A program made the position numbers and the translations under genes. A stretch of DNA of 45,838 nucleotides from Verrucomicrobiota bacterium (GTDB lineage Bacteria; Bacteroidota; Bacteroidia; Flavobacteriales_E; Vicingaceae). The notes under the pieces are model-generated. The model had not been told where the DNA came from. It ran no database searches and saw only the letters and a list, made by a program, of their open reading frames with translations. Shown one piece after another: positions 8,084 through 16,244 of this stretch. Where the stretch lies: the NCBI GenBank assembly GCA_002713165.1, contig PAVT01000041.1, positions 1 through 45,838 on the forward strand, in the 5' to 3' direction. Within the stretch, counting starts at the first letter, position 1, and each line of letters starts with the position of its first letter.

Positions 8084-9433
8084 ATGATTAGAAGAATTTT
8101 ACTTACCCCATTTCAGAAATTTATTAAAACCGGAAGTACGGCAGGAATGCTGCTTTTTGCAACTACAGTTGTTGCATTGATATGGGCTAATTCGGAGTAT
8201 GCTTCTTACTACGAGTCGCTTTTACAATACAAGTTAGGATTTTCATTTGAAAATTTTGAACTCAAAAAGCCACTTACTTTATGGATTAACGATGGTTTAA
8301 TGGCCATCTTCTTTTTTCTCATTGGGTTAGAGTTGAAAAGAGAGTTACTTGTGGGAGAAATAAACACCCTAAAAAAAGCGATTTTCCCTTTATTTGCAGC
8401 CTTAGGTGGCATTTTTGTACCGATAGCTTTTTATCTTTTCTTGAATGACAATCCTGCTACGGCAAAAGGTTGGGGAATCCCTATGGCAACAGATATAGCA
8501 TTTGCCTTGGCTATATTGAGTATGTTAGGCAAACGAGTACCCTTGAGTCTCAAAGTATTTTTAACTGCATTCGCCATCATAGATGATATTGCTGCGGTAG
8601 TCGTTATCGCTGTTTTCTATAGCTCTAATGTAGATGTAGTACTACTATTGTCGGGAGTTGGAGTAATCGTTCTCTTGGCATTCGTTTACAAATACATTAA
8701 ATACAACCTAGAAATTGGGTTAGTTTTGGCTGTTGTTACATGGTTTCTTTTTCTAAAATCAGGTATACACCCAACAATAGCAGGCGTTCTATTGGCTTTT
8801 ACCATACCTTTAAGAAGAAACCTCAATATGAAAGAATTTGCTTACAACCTGAGTTCCATCTCCAATGAAATTGTAAAAAAATCTACCGATGATGTAGATG
8901 ATAATTCTGATAAACACATCCTAACATCAGAAGAAATTGAGTGTATTGATAATCTTGATGAATTATCATCAGAAGCGGTTGCTCCATTGCAACATCTTGA
9001 GCATAAACTTCATAATTTAACGGCTTATGTCATTTTACCAATTTTTGCCTTTGCCAACGCAGGAGTAGCCATAGGTGCAGGCTACGCCTACGATATGAAT
9101 CTCATTTTCAATATCGCTATCAGCTTGTTCTTAGGAAAACTAATCGGTGTTGTATTGTTCTCTTTCGTAGGTATCAAGTTGCGTTTAACCGAAATGCCAA
9201 ACGATCTAAATTTCAAACATATAATCGGCATTGCTGCCATTGCAGGAGTGGGCTTTACCATGTCTATATTTATTGACTACCTAGCTTTTGCAGGAAATGA
9301 ACGAAGCATTATTTCCGCTAAAATCGGAGTAATTGTTGGCTCGTTTCTATCGGGTATTATGGGTTACTTGATTCTTATGTTGGCTAGTAAGGATGAAACG
9401 AGTCCTAAACCACTTATAAGTAAGATTAAATAG
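8084..9433 (+). CDS. nhaA: Na+/H+ antiporter NhaA
   Basis: 449 residues with about twelve membrane helices. The sodium and proton binding site is intact: ATDIAFALAILSMLGKRVP (Asp137) and AIIDDIAAVV (Asp167, Asp168, equivalent to E. coli Asp163/Asp164). The GVGFTMSIFI segment near the C-terminus also matches. An acidic cytoplasmic loop at about 268-295 is longer than in E. coli NhaA, as is common in Bacteroidota. It exchanges Na+ for H+ and sets internal pH. The 72-base gap before it may hold its own promoter, but no clear TAnnTTTG was found. Confidence 0.95.
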   Translation: MIRRILLTPFQKFIKTGSTAGMLLFATTVVALIWANSEYASYYESLLQYKLGFSFENFELKKPLTLWINDGLMAIFFFLIGLELKRELLVGEINTLKKAIFPLFAALGGIFVPIAFYLFLNDNPATAKGWGIPMATDIAFALAILSMLGKRVPLSLKVFLTAFAIIDDIAAVVVIAVFYSSNVDVVLLLSGVGVIVLLAFVYKYIKYNLEIGLVLAVVTWFLFLKSGIHPTIAGVLLAFTIPLRRNLNMKEFAYNLSSISNEIVKKSTDDVDDNSDKHILTSEEIECIDNLDELSSEAVAPLQHLEHKLHNLTAYVILPIFAFANAGVAIGAGYAYDMNLIFNIAISLFLGKLIGVVLFSFVGIKLRLTEMPNDLNFKHIIGIAAIAGVGFTMSIFIDYLAFAGNERSIISAKIGVIVGSFLSGIMGYLILMLASKDETSPKPLISKIK

Positions 9434-9455
9434 TAGTGGATAATTGTATCCACTA
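9434..9455. promoter_or_regulatory. Palindromic operator 1 upstream of the Rrf2 gene
   Basis: Perfect inverted repeat: TAGTGGATA, four bases, TATCCACTA. It lies just upstream of the -7 element at 9469-9476 and covers the expected -33 region. A near copy (18 of 22 bases the same) precedes the oxidase gene at 9944-9965. It is most likely the binding site of the adjacent Rrf2 regulator, giving autorepression. Confidence 0.75.
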
Positions 9456-9468
9456 TTATTTAATTTCC

Positions 9469-9476
9469 TACATTTG
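9469..9476 (+). promoter_or_regulatory. Bacteroidota -7 promoter element of the Rrf2 gene
   Basis: TACATTTG matches TAnnTTTG exactly, 18 bases before the ATG at 9494. The usual TTTG at -33 is replaced by the palindrome at 9434-9455. Confidence 0.65.
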
Positions 9477-9493
9477 CGATGTAAAATCAGAGT

Positions 9494-9928
9494 ATGTTTT
9501 CAAAAGCCTGTGAATATGGAATAAAGTCAGCAATTTATGTTGCTGAGCAATCTATTGACGGCAGACGAGTAAGCATCAAAGATGTAACCAAAGCCATAAA
9601 CTCGCCTGAAGCTTATACTTCGAAAATATTACAACAGCTCAAAAACAATGGACTGATTAATTCGGATAGAGGACCCGGAGGAGGTTTTTCAATTGACCCT
9701 AAAACCATGGAGAAAATGACACTTAGTGATATAGTAACCGCTTTTGATGGTGACAGTATTTACAGAGGATGTGGCTTGGGATTTAAAAAATGTAATGCTG
9801 CCAAACCTTGTCCCGTTCATCATGAGTTTGCTAAAATTCGGGATCAACTAGCAAAAATGTTAAGTGAAACAACGATTAAATCTCTTGCATTGCAATTGCA
9901 GGATGGTTTATCCTTTTTAAAGACATAA
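9494..9928 (+). CDS. Rrf2 family regulator, NsrR-like [Fe-S] sensor
   Basis: 144 residues. The N-terminal winged helix (about 1-70) ends with the family motif GPGGGFSI. A cysteine triad, Cys93, Cys100 and Cys106 (CGLGFKKC, then PC), matches the cluster-binding spacing of IscR and NsrR closely; NsrR uses Cys93/99/105. An Fe-S cluster that reacts with NO or oxygen is therefore expected. The context (globin, RIC, hemerythrin, haem-copper enzyme) favours NO sensing. Palindromes lie before this gene and the following operon. Confidence 0.87.
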   Translation: MFSKACEYGIKSAIYVAEQSIDGRRVSIKDVTKAINSPEAYTSKILQQLKNNGLINSDRGPGGGFSIDPKTMEKMTLSDIVTAFDGDSIYRGCGLGFKKCNAAKPCPVHHEFAKIRDQLAKMLSETTIKSLALQLQDGLSFLKT

Positions 9929-9943
9929 AAAAATTTGAAATAA

Positions 9944-9965
9944 TAATGGACAAGTTTATCCACTA
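9944..9965. promoter_or_regulatory. Palindromic operator 2 upstream of the oxidase operon
   Basis: TAATGGACA, four bases, TATCCACTA: the same 22-base layout as operator 1, with the right arm identical and the left arm differing at two positions. It ends 10 bases before the ATG at 9976, so bound protein would block initiation or early elongation. A weak -7-like AAAATTTG lies at 9930-9937. Confidence 0.7.
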
Positions 9966-9975
9966 ATAAAACATA

Positions 9976-11721
9976 ATGGTAGTAAACAGCATTTTTAATG
10001 AATCGGGAATCCTAATCACAATCGCCTTAATTATGGTTCCTGTCTTGGTTGGGGCATTGCTCGCCTATTCAAAAGCAATTCAGGTATTAAAAGAACTTAA
10101 CACCAAGCATAAAATCAAAGAGTTTCAAAAGAGAATTGAATCCCTGAGCGAAGAAGAAATAAATGAATTAAAACAGAGACAGGAAGAGTTGGAGTTTCGT
10201 TTGGCAGACAATGAATTGTCAGGCAAACACCTTCCAAAAGATAAGCGAGGTTTAATCAACAAAATAGAGCAGATAGAAGAATTAAGGTTTATTGATAGAA
10301 AAAAGAAAAGTATCCCTAGGCCTTCTGTAGATCCACGACTTGCTAAACTCATTTTATGGTTTTTGGGAACCGCTACTTTTTGGCTGTTATTTGGTACTAC
10401 AGTTGGCGAGTACTTAGGTATCAAATTCGTTGTGCCCGATGCAGATCATTATTCTTGGTTGAGTTTTGGTAGGCTTCGTCCTGTACATACCAACGCTGTA
10501 TTTTGGGGGTGGTCATCTTTAGCAATGCTTGGACTAGCATATTATGTAGTACCAAGAGTAAGCAATGTCCCAATTTTTAGTGTCAAACAGGGATATTGGA
10601 CATTATTTTTAGTCAATATTACTGTGATTACCGGAAGCTTGTTCCTGATGACAGGTATTAACAATGGCGGTGGAGAATACCGAGAATATATATGGCCGGT
10701 TATGTTGTTGTTTGGTATTGCCATTATCATTACCCTAAACAACTTTCTGAAAACTATTGCAAGAAGAAAAACCAAAGAAATCTACGTTTCCAATTGGTAC
10801 ATTGTGGCAGCTTTAATGTTTGTAGTCGTTATTGCCATTGTTGCCTATTGGCCTACATGGCAAATCGGCTTAGGAGAAACCATCGTACAGGGTTATTATA
10901 TGCATCAGGGCGTTGGTATGTGGTTCATGCTTTTCACCCTCGGATTAATGTATTACTACCTGCCTCAGCAACTGAATAAACCCATTTACTCTTATAGCTT
11001 AGGAATACTAGCATTTTGGGCACAGATTATTTTCTACACTTTAATCGGAACCCATCATTTTATATTTAGTGCCATCCCTTGGTGGTTGCAAACAGTTGCC
11101 ATTGTCGGGAGTGCAGGAATGGTCATTCCCGTTATTGCAGGAACAACCAACTTTCTGATGACCTTCAAAGGTTCATGGCATAAAGTGTCAAACAGTTACA
11201 CCCTCCCCTTCTATCTGATTGGAATCATTTTTTACTTTACAGGATCGTTGCAAGGAACGGCTGAAGCTTTCAGGTACACCAATCTATTATGGCATTTTAC
11301 TGACTTTACTGTTGCTCACTCTCACCTGACCATGTATGGCATAATTGCATTTATGTTGTGGGCATTTATTTATACCATTGTTCCGAGATTAACAGGGAAA
11401 GAACCTCCTCAAAGTACGGTGGGTGCTCATTTTTGGTTAGCTCTGATCGGTTTGATGTTTTATACCGTTCCCTTAATGATCGGAGCTTCAATAAGGGGCT
11501 TAATGTGGATGGATGCCAAACCTTTTATAGATAGTGTGAGTATGATGGCTCCTTATTGGCTTTGGAGAGCCATCGGCGGAAGCTTAATGTGGCTGTCTCA
11601 CATCCTATTTGCCTATAATTTTTACAAGATGGTTTTTCAAAAAGAAGAAATAAAGATTCCCGATTCTCCTCAAGAGATATTGAGACTAAGAGAGCAACTT
11701 GAGAAACAACAAACTACATAA
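9976..11721 (+). CDS. CcoN-like haem-copper oxidase (or NO reductase) subunit I
   Basis: 581 residues with about 12 core helices plus an N-terminal extension of about 120 residues (a membrane helix at 11-31, then a Lys/Glu coiled coil). Conserved sites seen: His171 in RPVHTNAV (low-spin haem), His310 in YYMHQGVGMW and His360-His361 in IGTHHF (CuB), Tyr354 six residues before His360 (the cross-linked Tyr of cbb3 oxidases), and His448/His450 in TVAHSHLTMYG (haem ligands). Tyr354 favours oxygen reduction, since NO reductases of the NorB type lack it, but the NO-defence operon makes NO reduction plausible and cbb3 enzymes can do both. The next gene supplies the cytochrome c subunit. Confidence 0.85.
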   Translation: MVVNSIFNESGILITIALIMVPVLVGALLAYSKAIQVLKELNTKHKIKEFQKRIESLSEEEINELKQRQEELEFRLADNELSGKHLPKDKRGLINKIEQIEELRFIDRKKKSIPRPSVDPRLAKLILWFLGTATFWLLFGTTVGEYLGIKFVVPDADHYSWLSFGRLRPVHTNAVFWGWSSLAMLGLAYYVVPRVSNVPIFSVKQGYWTLFLVNITVITGSLFLMTGINNGGGEYREYIWPVMLLFGIAIIITLNNFLKTIARRKTKEIYVSNWYIVAALMFVVVIAIVAYWPTWQIGLGETIVQGYYMHQGVGMWFMLFTLGLMYYYLPQQLNKPIYSYSLGILAFWAQIIFYTLIGTHHFIFSAIPWWLQTVAIVGSAGMVIPVIAGTTNFLMTFKGSWHKVSNSYTLPFYLIGIIFYFTGSLQGTAEAFRYTNLLWHFTDFTVAHSHLTMYGIIAFMLWAFIYTIVPRLTGKEPPQSTVGAHFWLALIGLMFYTVPLMIGASIRGLMWMDAKPFIDSVSMMAPYWLWRAIGGSLMWLSHILFAYNFYKMVFQKEEIKIPDSPQEILRLREQLEKQQTT

Positions 11722-11732
11722 CAGACACAGCA

Positions 11733-12737
11733 ATGGAATTTTTTAACAATCATAGAAAGCTATTTACCACCGCATTGTTCATGTTTGTGGCATTGACCAT
11801 AATAGTAGCTCTGAAACCTGCTATTAACAATCAGGAGAACAATTCACCTTTGCCCAATGCAGAGCCACTTAACAAAGTGGAAATGGCCGGAAAGAAAGTA
11901 TATATCTCAGAAGGCTGTGTCGCTTGCCATACCCAACAAGTAAGAAATGTTGAAATGGATGAGGTTTGGGGTAAACGACCCGGTATTGCGGCAGATTACG
12001 CCAACATTAGGCGAACAGATTTTTGGCGAAATACAGCGACCCTCATGGGAACAGAAAGAACCGGCCCCGACCTAACCAATGTAGGAAATCGTCAGCCTAG
12101 TTTAGCATGGAATCTGCTGCATTTGTATCAGCCAAGGGCGGTAGTAAAGGAATCCATTATGCCTGCCTATCCGTGGTTATTCGAGATAAAGGATTCCGTG
12201 GGTGTAGAAGATGTAGAGGTGATTGTGCCGGAAGAATATCGAAAGACCGATAAAGGAAAAGTGGTGGCTACTCAAAAGGTACTTGATTTAGTGGCCTATT
12301 TACAAAGCCTAAAACAAACTCCACTTACCAACGAAAGTGACAATCCTGAATTTCTTTACAAGAAAAAGAAAGAGCCTGAATTTCTAAAAGAGAAAGTCGG
12401 CTCATTAGATGGCAAAGCACTATACGCAAGTAACTGTCAGAGTTGTCATCAGGCAAACGGAGAGGGTTTAAAAGGAGCTTTTCCACCCTTAAAAGGGAGT
12501 TCAATTGTACTCGGTGATGACTTAGAGTTATTAGTTTCTATAATTATGCTTGGTTATGATGCCCGACCTGAATACGCAGTTATGAATGCCGTAGGTAAAG
12601 ACAATGGGCTTACGCCTGAAGAAATCACAGCCATCATTAACCATGAAAAAACAAGTTGGGGCAATGATGCACAGACTGTAAGTACAGAAGAAGTAAAAAA
12701 AATAGTTGAATTCATTGAATTGACCTCCGGAAAATAG
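11733..12737 (+). CDS. Two-haem cytochrome c, CcoO fused to a CcoP-like domain
   Basis: 334 residues. An N-terminal membrane anchor (about 10-29) is followed by the CcoO domain: CVACH at 62-66, GTERTGPDLTNVG at about 106-118 and SIMPAYPWLF with Met143 as the likely axial ligand. A linker leads to a second class I cytochrome c domain with CQSCH at 235-239 and GAFPPLKGS. CcoO normally has one haem and CcoP two; here one haem of each kind sits on a single chain, giving a two-gene oxidase core. It begins 11 bases after the CcoN-like gene. Confidence 0.88.
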   Translation: MEFFNNHRKLFTTALFMFVALTIIVALKPAINNQENNSPLPNAEPLNKVEMAGKKVYISEGCVACHTQQVRNVEMDEVWGKRPGIAADYANIRRTDFWRNTATLMGTERTGPDLTNVGNRQPSLAWNLLHLYQPRAVVKESIMPAYPWLFEIKDSVGVEDVEVIVPEEYRKTDKGKVVATQKVLDLVAYLQSLKQTPLTNESDNPEFLYKKKKEPEFLKEKVGSLDGKALYASNCQSCHQANGEGLKGAFPPLKGSSIVLGDDLELLVSIIMLGYDARPEYAVMNAVGKDNGLTPEEITAIINHEKTSWGNDAQTVSTEEVKKIVEFIELTSGK

Positions 12738-12741
12738 AAAC

Positions 12742-13026
12742 ATGAAGAAAAAATATTGGATTACCGCAGTTTTAATCACCATTTATCATCTCTCAATGGC
12801 GTGTGATGTATGTGACAAACAACAACCAAAAATTACTGCGGGTTTAACACATGGTGTTGGCCCCACAAGTAATTGGGATTGGGTAAATATATCCATTATC
12901 ACCGCCTTCACACTGCTTACCCTTTTTCTTTCAATTAAATACTTAGCAAAACCGGGAGAAAAAAATAAAAACCACATCAAAAGAAGCATTTTAACAAACT
13001 CAGAGCAATACGATGAAACAAGATAA
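12742..13026 (+). CDS. Small membrane protein with CDVC motif
   Basis: 94 residues. A signal-like N-terminus runs into ACDVCDKQQPK (Cys21, Cys24), then NWDWVNI and a membrane helix (about 48-68) and a basic tail. Similar short proteins accompany oxidase/NO-related clusters in Bacteroidota as far as I recall, but no function is known. The external CxxC could be a redox or copper site (inference). It overlaps the next gene by 14 bases. Confidence 0.6.
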   Translation: MKKKYWITAVLITIYHLSMACDVCDKQQPKITAGLTHGVGPTSNWDWVNISIITAFTLLTLFLSIKYLAKPGEKNKNHIKRSILTNSEQYDETR

Positions 13027-13417
13027 TAGCAAGGTAGTACTGTTCATAGATGAAGATGTTGAACCGATTGCTGAGCTATCAACGCCCATTCAGTTTGAAT
13101 TGGATACTACCAAACTCACCGATGGAGAGCATACATTGAGAATTGTAAGTAAATCTCCTCATGGAAAAGAAGGTTTAAGAAAGATAAAGTTTACCGTAAA
13201 AAACGGTCCTGACATAACCCTATCAGGGTTAAAAGACAATCAGGTAATAGATGGAATTCAACCCATTATGATTAATGCCTATGATAAGGGTAACCAAAAG
13301 GAATTCATCATAAAAGGGAGTGAAACTCCTGAAAGCATTCCCAATTGGCTTTGGATTATAATTATCCTCTTTGTTGGATGGATGATTTACTACTTAACCA
13401 CAAATTTTAATTTATAA
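13013..13417 (+). CDS. Ig-like domain protein with C-terminal membrane anchor
   Basis: 134 residues. Residues 1-70 look like a beta-sandwich (FELDTTKLTDGEHTLRIVSKS, IKFTV), as in bacterial Ig-like repeats; one hydrophobic helix sits at about 110-128. There is no N-terminal signal sequence. Its position between oxidase subunits and the globin suggests an accessory subunit. Function unknown. Confidence 0.6.
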   Translation: MKQDNSKVVLFIDEDVEPIAELSTPIQFELDTTKLTDGEHTLRIVSKSPHGKEGLRKIKFTVKNGPDITLSGLKDNQVIDGIQPIMINAYDKGNQKEFIIKGSETPESIPNWLWIIIILFVGWMIYYLTTNFNL

Positions 13418-13421
13418 AACT

Positions 13422-13757
13422 ATGGAAGCAATAATCTCAAAAACAGTACAAATGGAAACGACGTCAACGCAAGCTGCTCAGCTTAATTGGTTTAACAGAC
13501 AGGTAGCCAATTTTGAAGAATCAAGATTTGGTGTTATGGCAATGATGCTAGCGGTTCAAACCTGTTGGGGTTCCATAGCGGCAGGATTAAGTTATAGTAA
13601 CGAAACCATCTTGGGTCTAGCCCTTTGTGGGACTTTTACCATGCTCAATAACACCGTATTGATTGCACAAGGCCCTGCGAAATGGTGTGTAGGTATATTT
13701 TCGGCGGCTATAATTGTAAACACCATTATTATTCTAATAGAATTAATCGGAGGATAA
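13422..13757 (+). CDS. Small three-helix membrane protein
   Basis: 111 residues with three hydrophobic stretches (about 38-56, 62-80 and 88-108). No recognised family. The stop codon shares its last A with the ATG of the globin gene (TAATG), so translation is coupled. Confidence 0.6.
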   Translation: MEAIISKTVQMETTSTQAAQLNWFNRQVANFEESRFGVMAMMLAVQTCWGSIAAGLSYSNETILGLALCGTFTMLNNTVLIAQGPAKWCVGIFSAAIIVNTIIILIELIGG

Positions 13758-14149
13758 TGAAAAGAAAGGAAATCATCAGTTTGGAGGAAGTAAAAACATT
13801 GGTAGATGAATTTTACACCAAAGTGAGAAGTGATGAATTGCTAAAAAATATTTTCAATGAGCGAATTCAGAGTCGATGGTCGGAGCATTTGGAAAATATG
13901 TACCGCTTTTGGCAAACTGTTTTATTAGATGAGCACACATATAGCGGAAGTCCATTTCTGCCACATGCCAATATGCCTGTGAAGCTTATTCATTTTGAAC
14001 GTTGGCAAGAGCTATTCAATAAAACTGTGGACGAGAACTTTATTGGAGATAAAGCCATGGAAGCAAAAAGACGTGCTAAAATGATGGCTACCATGTTTCA
14101 TCATAAAATTGAATATTATAAAAACAATACAGCAACACCACTTAAATGA
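13757..14149 (+). CDS. Group III truncated haemoglobin
   Basis: 130 residues from ATG 13757; an in-frame upstream extension to 13682 lies inside the previous gene and is not globin-like. GGAGG sits just before the start. The W-x2-HL-x2-MYRFW segment, YSGSPFLPH, and HFERWQELF with proximal His79 followed by KTVDENF are group III features. These haem proteins bind or detoxify NO or handle peroxide at low oxygen, which suits the neighbouring RIC and Rrf2 genes. It overlaps the next gene by 4 bases. Confidence 0.88.
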   Translation: MKRKEIISLEEVKTLVDEFYTKVRSDELLKNIFNERIQSRWSEHLENMYRFWQTVLLDEHTYSGSPFLPHANMPVKLIHFERWQELFNKTVDENFIGDKAMEAKRRAKMMATMFHHKIEYYKNNTATPLK

Positions 14150-14598
14150 GCATTGTTAAATATCCTATTAGTGTAATTGCCACTTTTTTGTGGGTTGGTT
14201 TTATATGTGCCATTAGTTTTATGGAGGCTTGGCTAAAATTCAGAGCCGATGGCATTACCTTGTCTTTAGGTTTAGGAATTGGTCGATTGGTATTTAGTGC
14301 TTTAAACAAGGTTGAATGGGTATTAGCCATAGCAATTCTGCTTAATCAGTTTTTTGACCTAAAATCAATCTCTGTAAAGAAGTTAATCCCCTTTTTTATA
14401 CCATTTGTGCTTTTAATAACTCAAACTTTTTGGCTTTTACCTGCTTTAGATTATAGGGCAGAATTAATCATTCAAGGGCAGATCTTACCTCCTTCAAATC
14501 TACATTTCTATTATGTAGGTATGGAAGTAGTTAAAGTGATTAGCCTATTCCTGTTCGGAATATCATTATTTACCTTAAAAACGAAAAATGAAGGATAA
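14146..14598 (+). CDS. Four-helix integral membrane protein
   Basis: 150 residues with four hydrophobic segments (about 8-26, 45-66, 80-100, 120-142). ISFMEAWLKFRA and the C-terminal VGMEVVKVISLF segment are distinctive, but I cannot name the family with confidence. Overlaps the globin gene (ATGA) and the dioxygenase gene (11 bases), so it belongs to the operon; haem-linked membrane roles are possible. Confidence 0.6.
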   Translation: MSIVKYPISVIATFLWVGFICAISFMEAWLKFRADGITLSLGLGIGRLVFSALNKVEWVLAIAILLNQFFDLKSISVKKLIPFFIPFVLLITQTFWLLPALDYRAELIIQGQILPPSNLHFYYVGMEVVKVISLFLFGISLFTLKTKNEG

Positions 14599-15499
14599 AC
14601 TTTTGCAAGAAATTAAGAATAAGTACAGGGATTTGGGAGAAAACTCCGAAACCTATTTGAAAGGATTATTACACGCTAAACCCATCAATTATTGGGATTA
14701 TGTAGAAGTTGAAACCTTGCTTTCGCTTCAAAAACCAAGAACCAATTTTAAGGATGAAGAAATCTTCATCATGTATCATCAGGTAACTGAATTGGTTTTA
14801 AAGATGATCGTACACGAATTGAAACAACTTGTTTTTGAACAATTTAATGAACAGATATGGCTCGATAAACTCAATCGAATTATTCGTTATACTGATATGC
14901 TGATTACTTCTTTTGATGTAATGAAATCGGGAATGAGTTATGATGACTACAATACCTTTAGAAGTACGCTGACACCTGCAAGTGGATTCCAAAGTGCTCA
15001 ATTCCGACAAATTGAATTGTACTGTACTCGTGTAGAAAATTTATTAAATGAGGAAGGAAGAAAAAGAATCGGAGAGAATCCTTCAGTTCAGGATTACTTT
15101 GAACACATTTATTGGAAAGATGCAGGCTTAAACAGAAAGACAGGAAAGAAGTCTTTGACCTTAAGCCAATTTGAGGAGAAGTATTTGAATCAGTTTATTG
15201 CTTTGGCAGAGCAAGTGAAAGGAGAAACCTTAGAAGAAAAGGTTCTAAAAGCGAACTGCTCTAATGAATTGAAAGAGAAATTGAGAGCCTTCGATGACTT
15301 CTACAATGTAAAATGGCCAATGGTTCATTTAGAAACAGCCCAACATTACTTAGATAAGAAAGGAGAAAATAAAGCAGCTACGGGAGGCAGTGAATGGAAG
15401 AAATATCTACATCCGAAATTTCAACAGCGTAAATTCTTCCCAACCTTATGGGATAAAGAAGAGTTGGAAATTTGGGGTGAAAAATCAAACGAAAAATAA
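14588..15499 (+). CDS. kynA: Tryptophan 2,3-dioxygenase
   Basis: 303 residues. A haem enzyme that opens the indole ring of tryptophan to N-formylkynurenine, the first step of the kynurenine route. Recognised by YWDYVEVETLLSLQ, the haem-pocket segment IFIMYHQVTELVLKMIVHEL, FRSTLTPASGFQSAQFRQIE and the late GGSEWKKYL segment that contacts substrate. It overlaps the upstream membrane protein by 11 bases and sits 16 bases before ric, so it is an integral member of the Rrf2-controlled operon; no other kynurenine-pathway gene is in the window. Confidence 0.93.
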   Translation: MKDKLLQEIKNKYRDLGENSETYLKGLLHAKPINYWDYVEVETLLSLQKPRTNFKDEEIFIMYHQVTELVLKMIVHELKQLVFEQFNEQIWLDKLNRIIRYTDMLITSFDVMKSGMSYDDYNTFRSTLTPASGFQSAQFRQIELYCTRVENLLNEEGRKRIGENPSVQDYFEHIYWKDAGLNRKTGKKSLTLSQFEEKYLNQFIALAEQVKGETLEEKVLKANCSNELKEKLRAFDDFYNVKWPMVHLETAQHYLDKKGENKAATGGSEWKKYLHPKFQQRKFFPTLWDKEELEIWGEKSNEK

Positions 15500-15515
15500 A
15501 TTAAAAACATAAGAA

Positions 15516-16244
15516 ATGAATATTACAGAAAATGACATTGTAGGAGAATTGGTGGCGAAAGATTATAGAACAGCATCTGTTTTTAAGTCAGAAGGCATTG
15601 ACTTTTGTTGTCGAGGGAATCGTAGCATTCAGGAGGTTTCTAAACACAACAACATTGAAACGGAAACCCTGATTGAAAAATTAAATGCAGCTATAACCGG
15701 AACAAGTGGAACTACGGATTATGATTCATGGCCAATTGATCTTTTAGCGGACTATATTGAAAAAAAACACCACCGCTATGTAGAAGAAAAAATTGCTGAA
15801 ATAAAACCTTATCTGAGTAAGGTAGTGAGTGTGCATGGAAAGCAGCATCCGGAATTAGAAGAAATACAAGTGCTATTCAATGGAGCGGCAGGCGAATTGG
15901 CGATGCACATGAAAAAGGAAGAATTGGTATTGTTTCCATTCATCCGTAAAATGGTAAAATCAAAACAAAGCAATGAGTCGATAGAGGTACCTCATTTTGG
16001 AACAGTTGACAATCCTATAGCCATGATGAAAGAAGAGCATGACAAGGAAGGCATTCGATTCAGGAAGATTGCCGAATTAAGTTCCAATTATACGACACCT
16101 ACTGATGCTTGCAATACTTACAAAGTAACTTATGCACTGCTAAAGGAGTTTGAAGCAGACTTACATTTGCACATTCACTTAGAAAATAACATCTTGTTTC
16201 CAAAAGCTTTAAAAATGGAACAGGATTTACTTCATACAACGTAG
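15516..16244 (+). CDS. ric: Iron-sulfur cluster repair di-iron protein RIC (YtfE/ScdA)
   Basis: 242 residues. The N-terminal ScdA_N domain has the DFCCRG motif (Cys31-Cys32); the C-terminal hemerythrin-like four-helix bundle has the ligand pattern KKHHRYVEE, HMKKEELVLFP, MMKEEHDKEG and HLHIHLENNILFP. RIC restores Fe-S clusters damaged by NO or peroxide and has been linked to nitrite/NO chemistry. Its stop codon overlaps the next GTG start by one base. Confidence 0.95.
   Translation: MNITENDIVGELVAKDYRTASVFKSEGIDFCCRGNRSIQEVSKHNNIETETLIEKLNAAITGTSGTTDYDSWPIDLLADYIEKKHHRYVEEKIAEIKPYLSKVVSVHGKQHPELEEIQVLFNGAAGELAMHMKKEELVLFPFIRKMVKSKQSNESIEVPHFGTVDNPIAMMKEEHDKEGIRFRKIAELSSNYTTPTDACNTYKVTYALLKEFEADLHLHIHLENNILFPKALKMEQDLLHTT

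Noticed and set aside
9976-11721. NorB-type nitric oxide reductase
   Set aside because: The cross-linked Tyr and the cbb3 pattern of histidines are present and the NorB glutamates near the metal site are not evident; kept as CcoN-like with NO activity left open.
13682-13756. Longer N-terminus for the globin
   Set aside because: The extra residues are the out-of-frame shadow of the preceding membrane-protein gene; GGAGG precedes ATG 13757.
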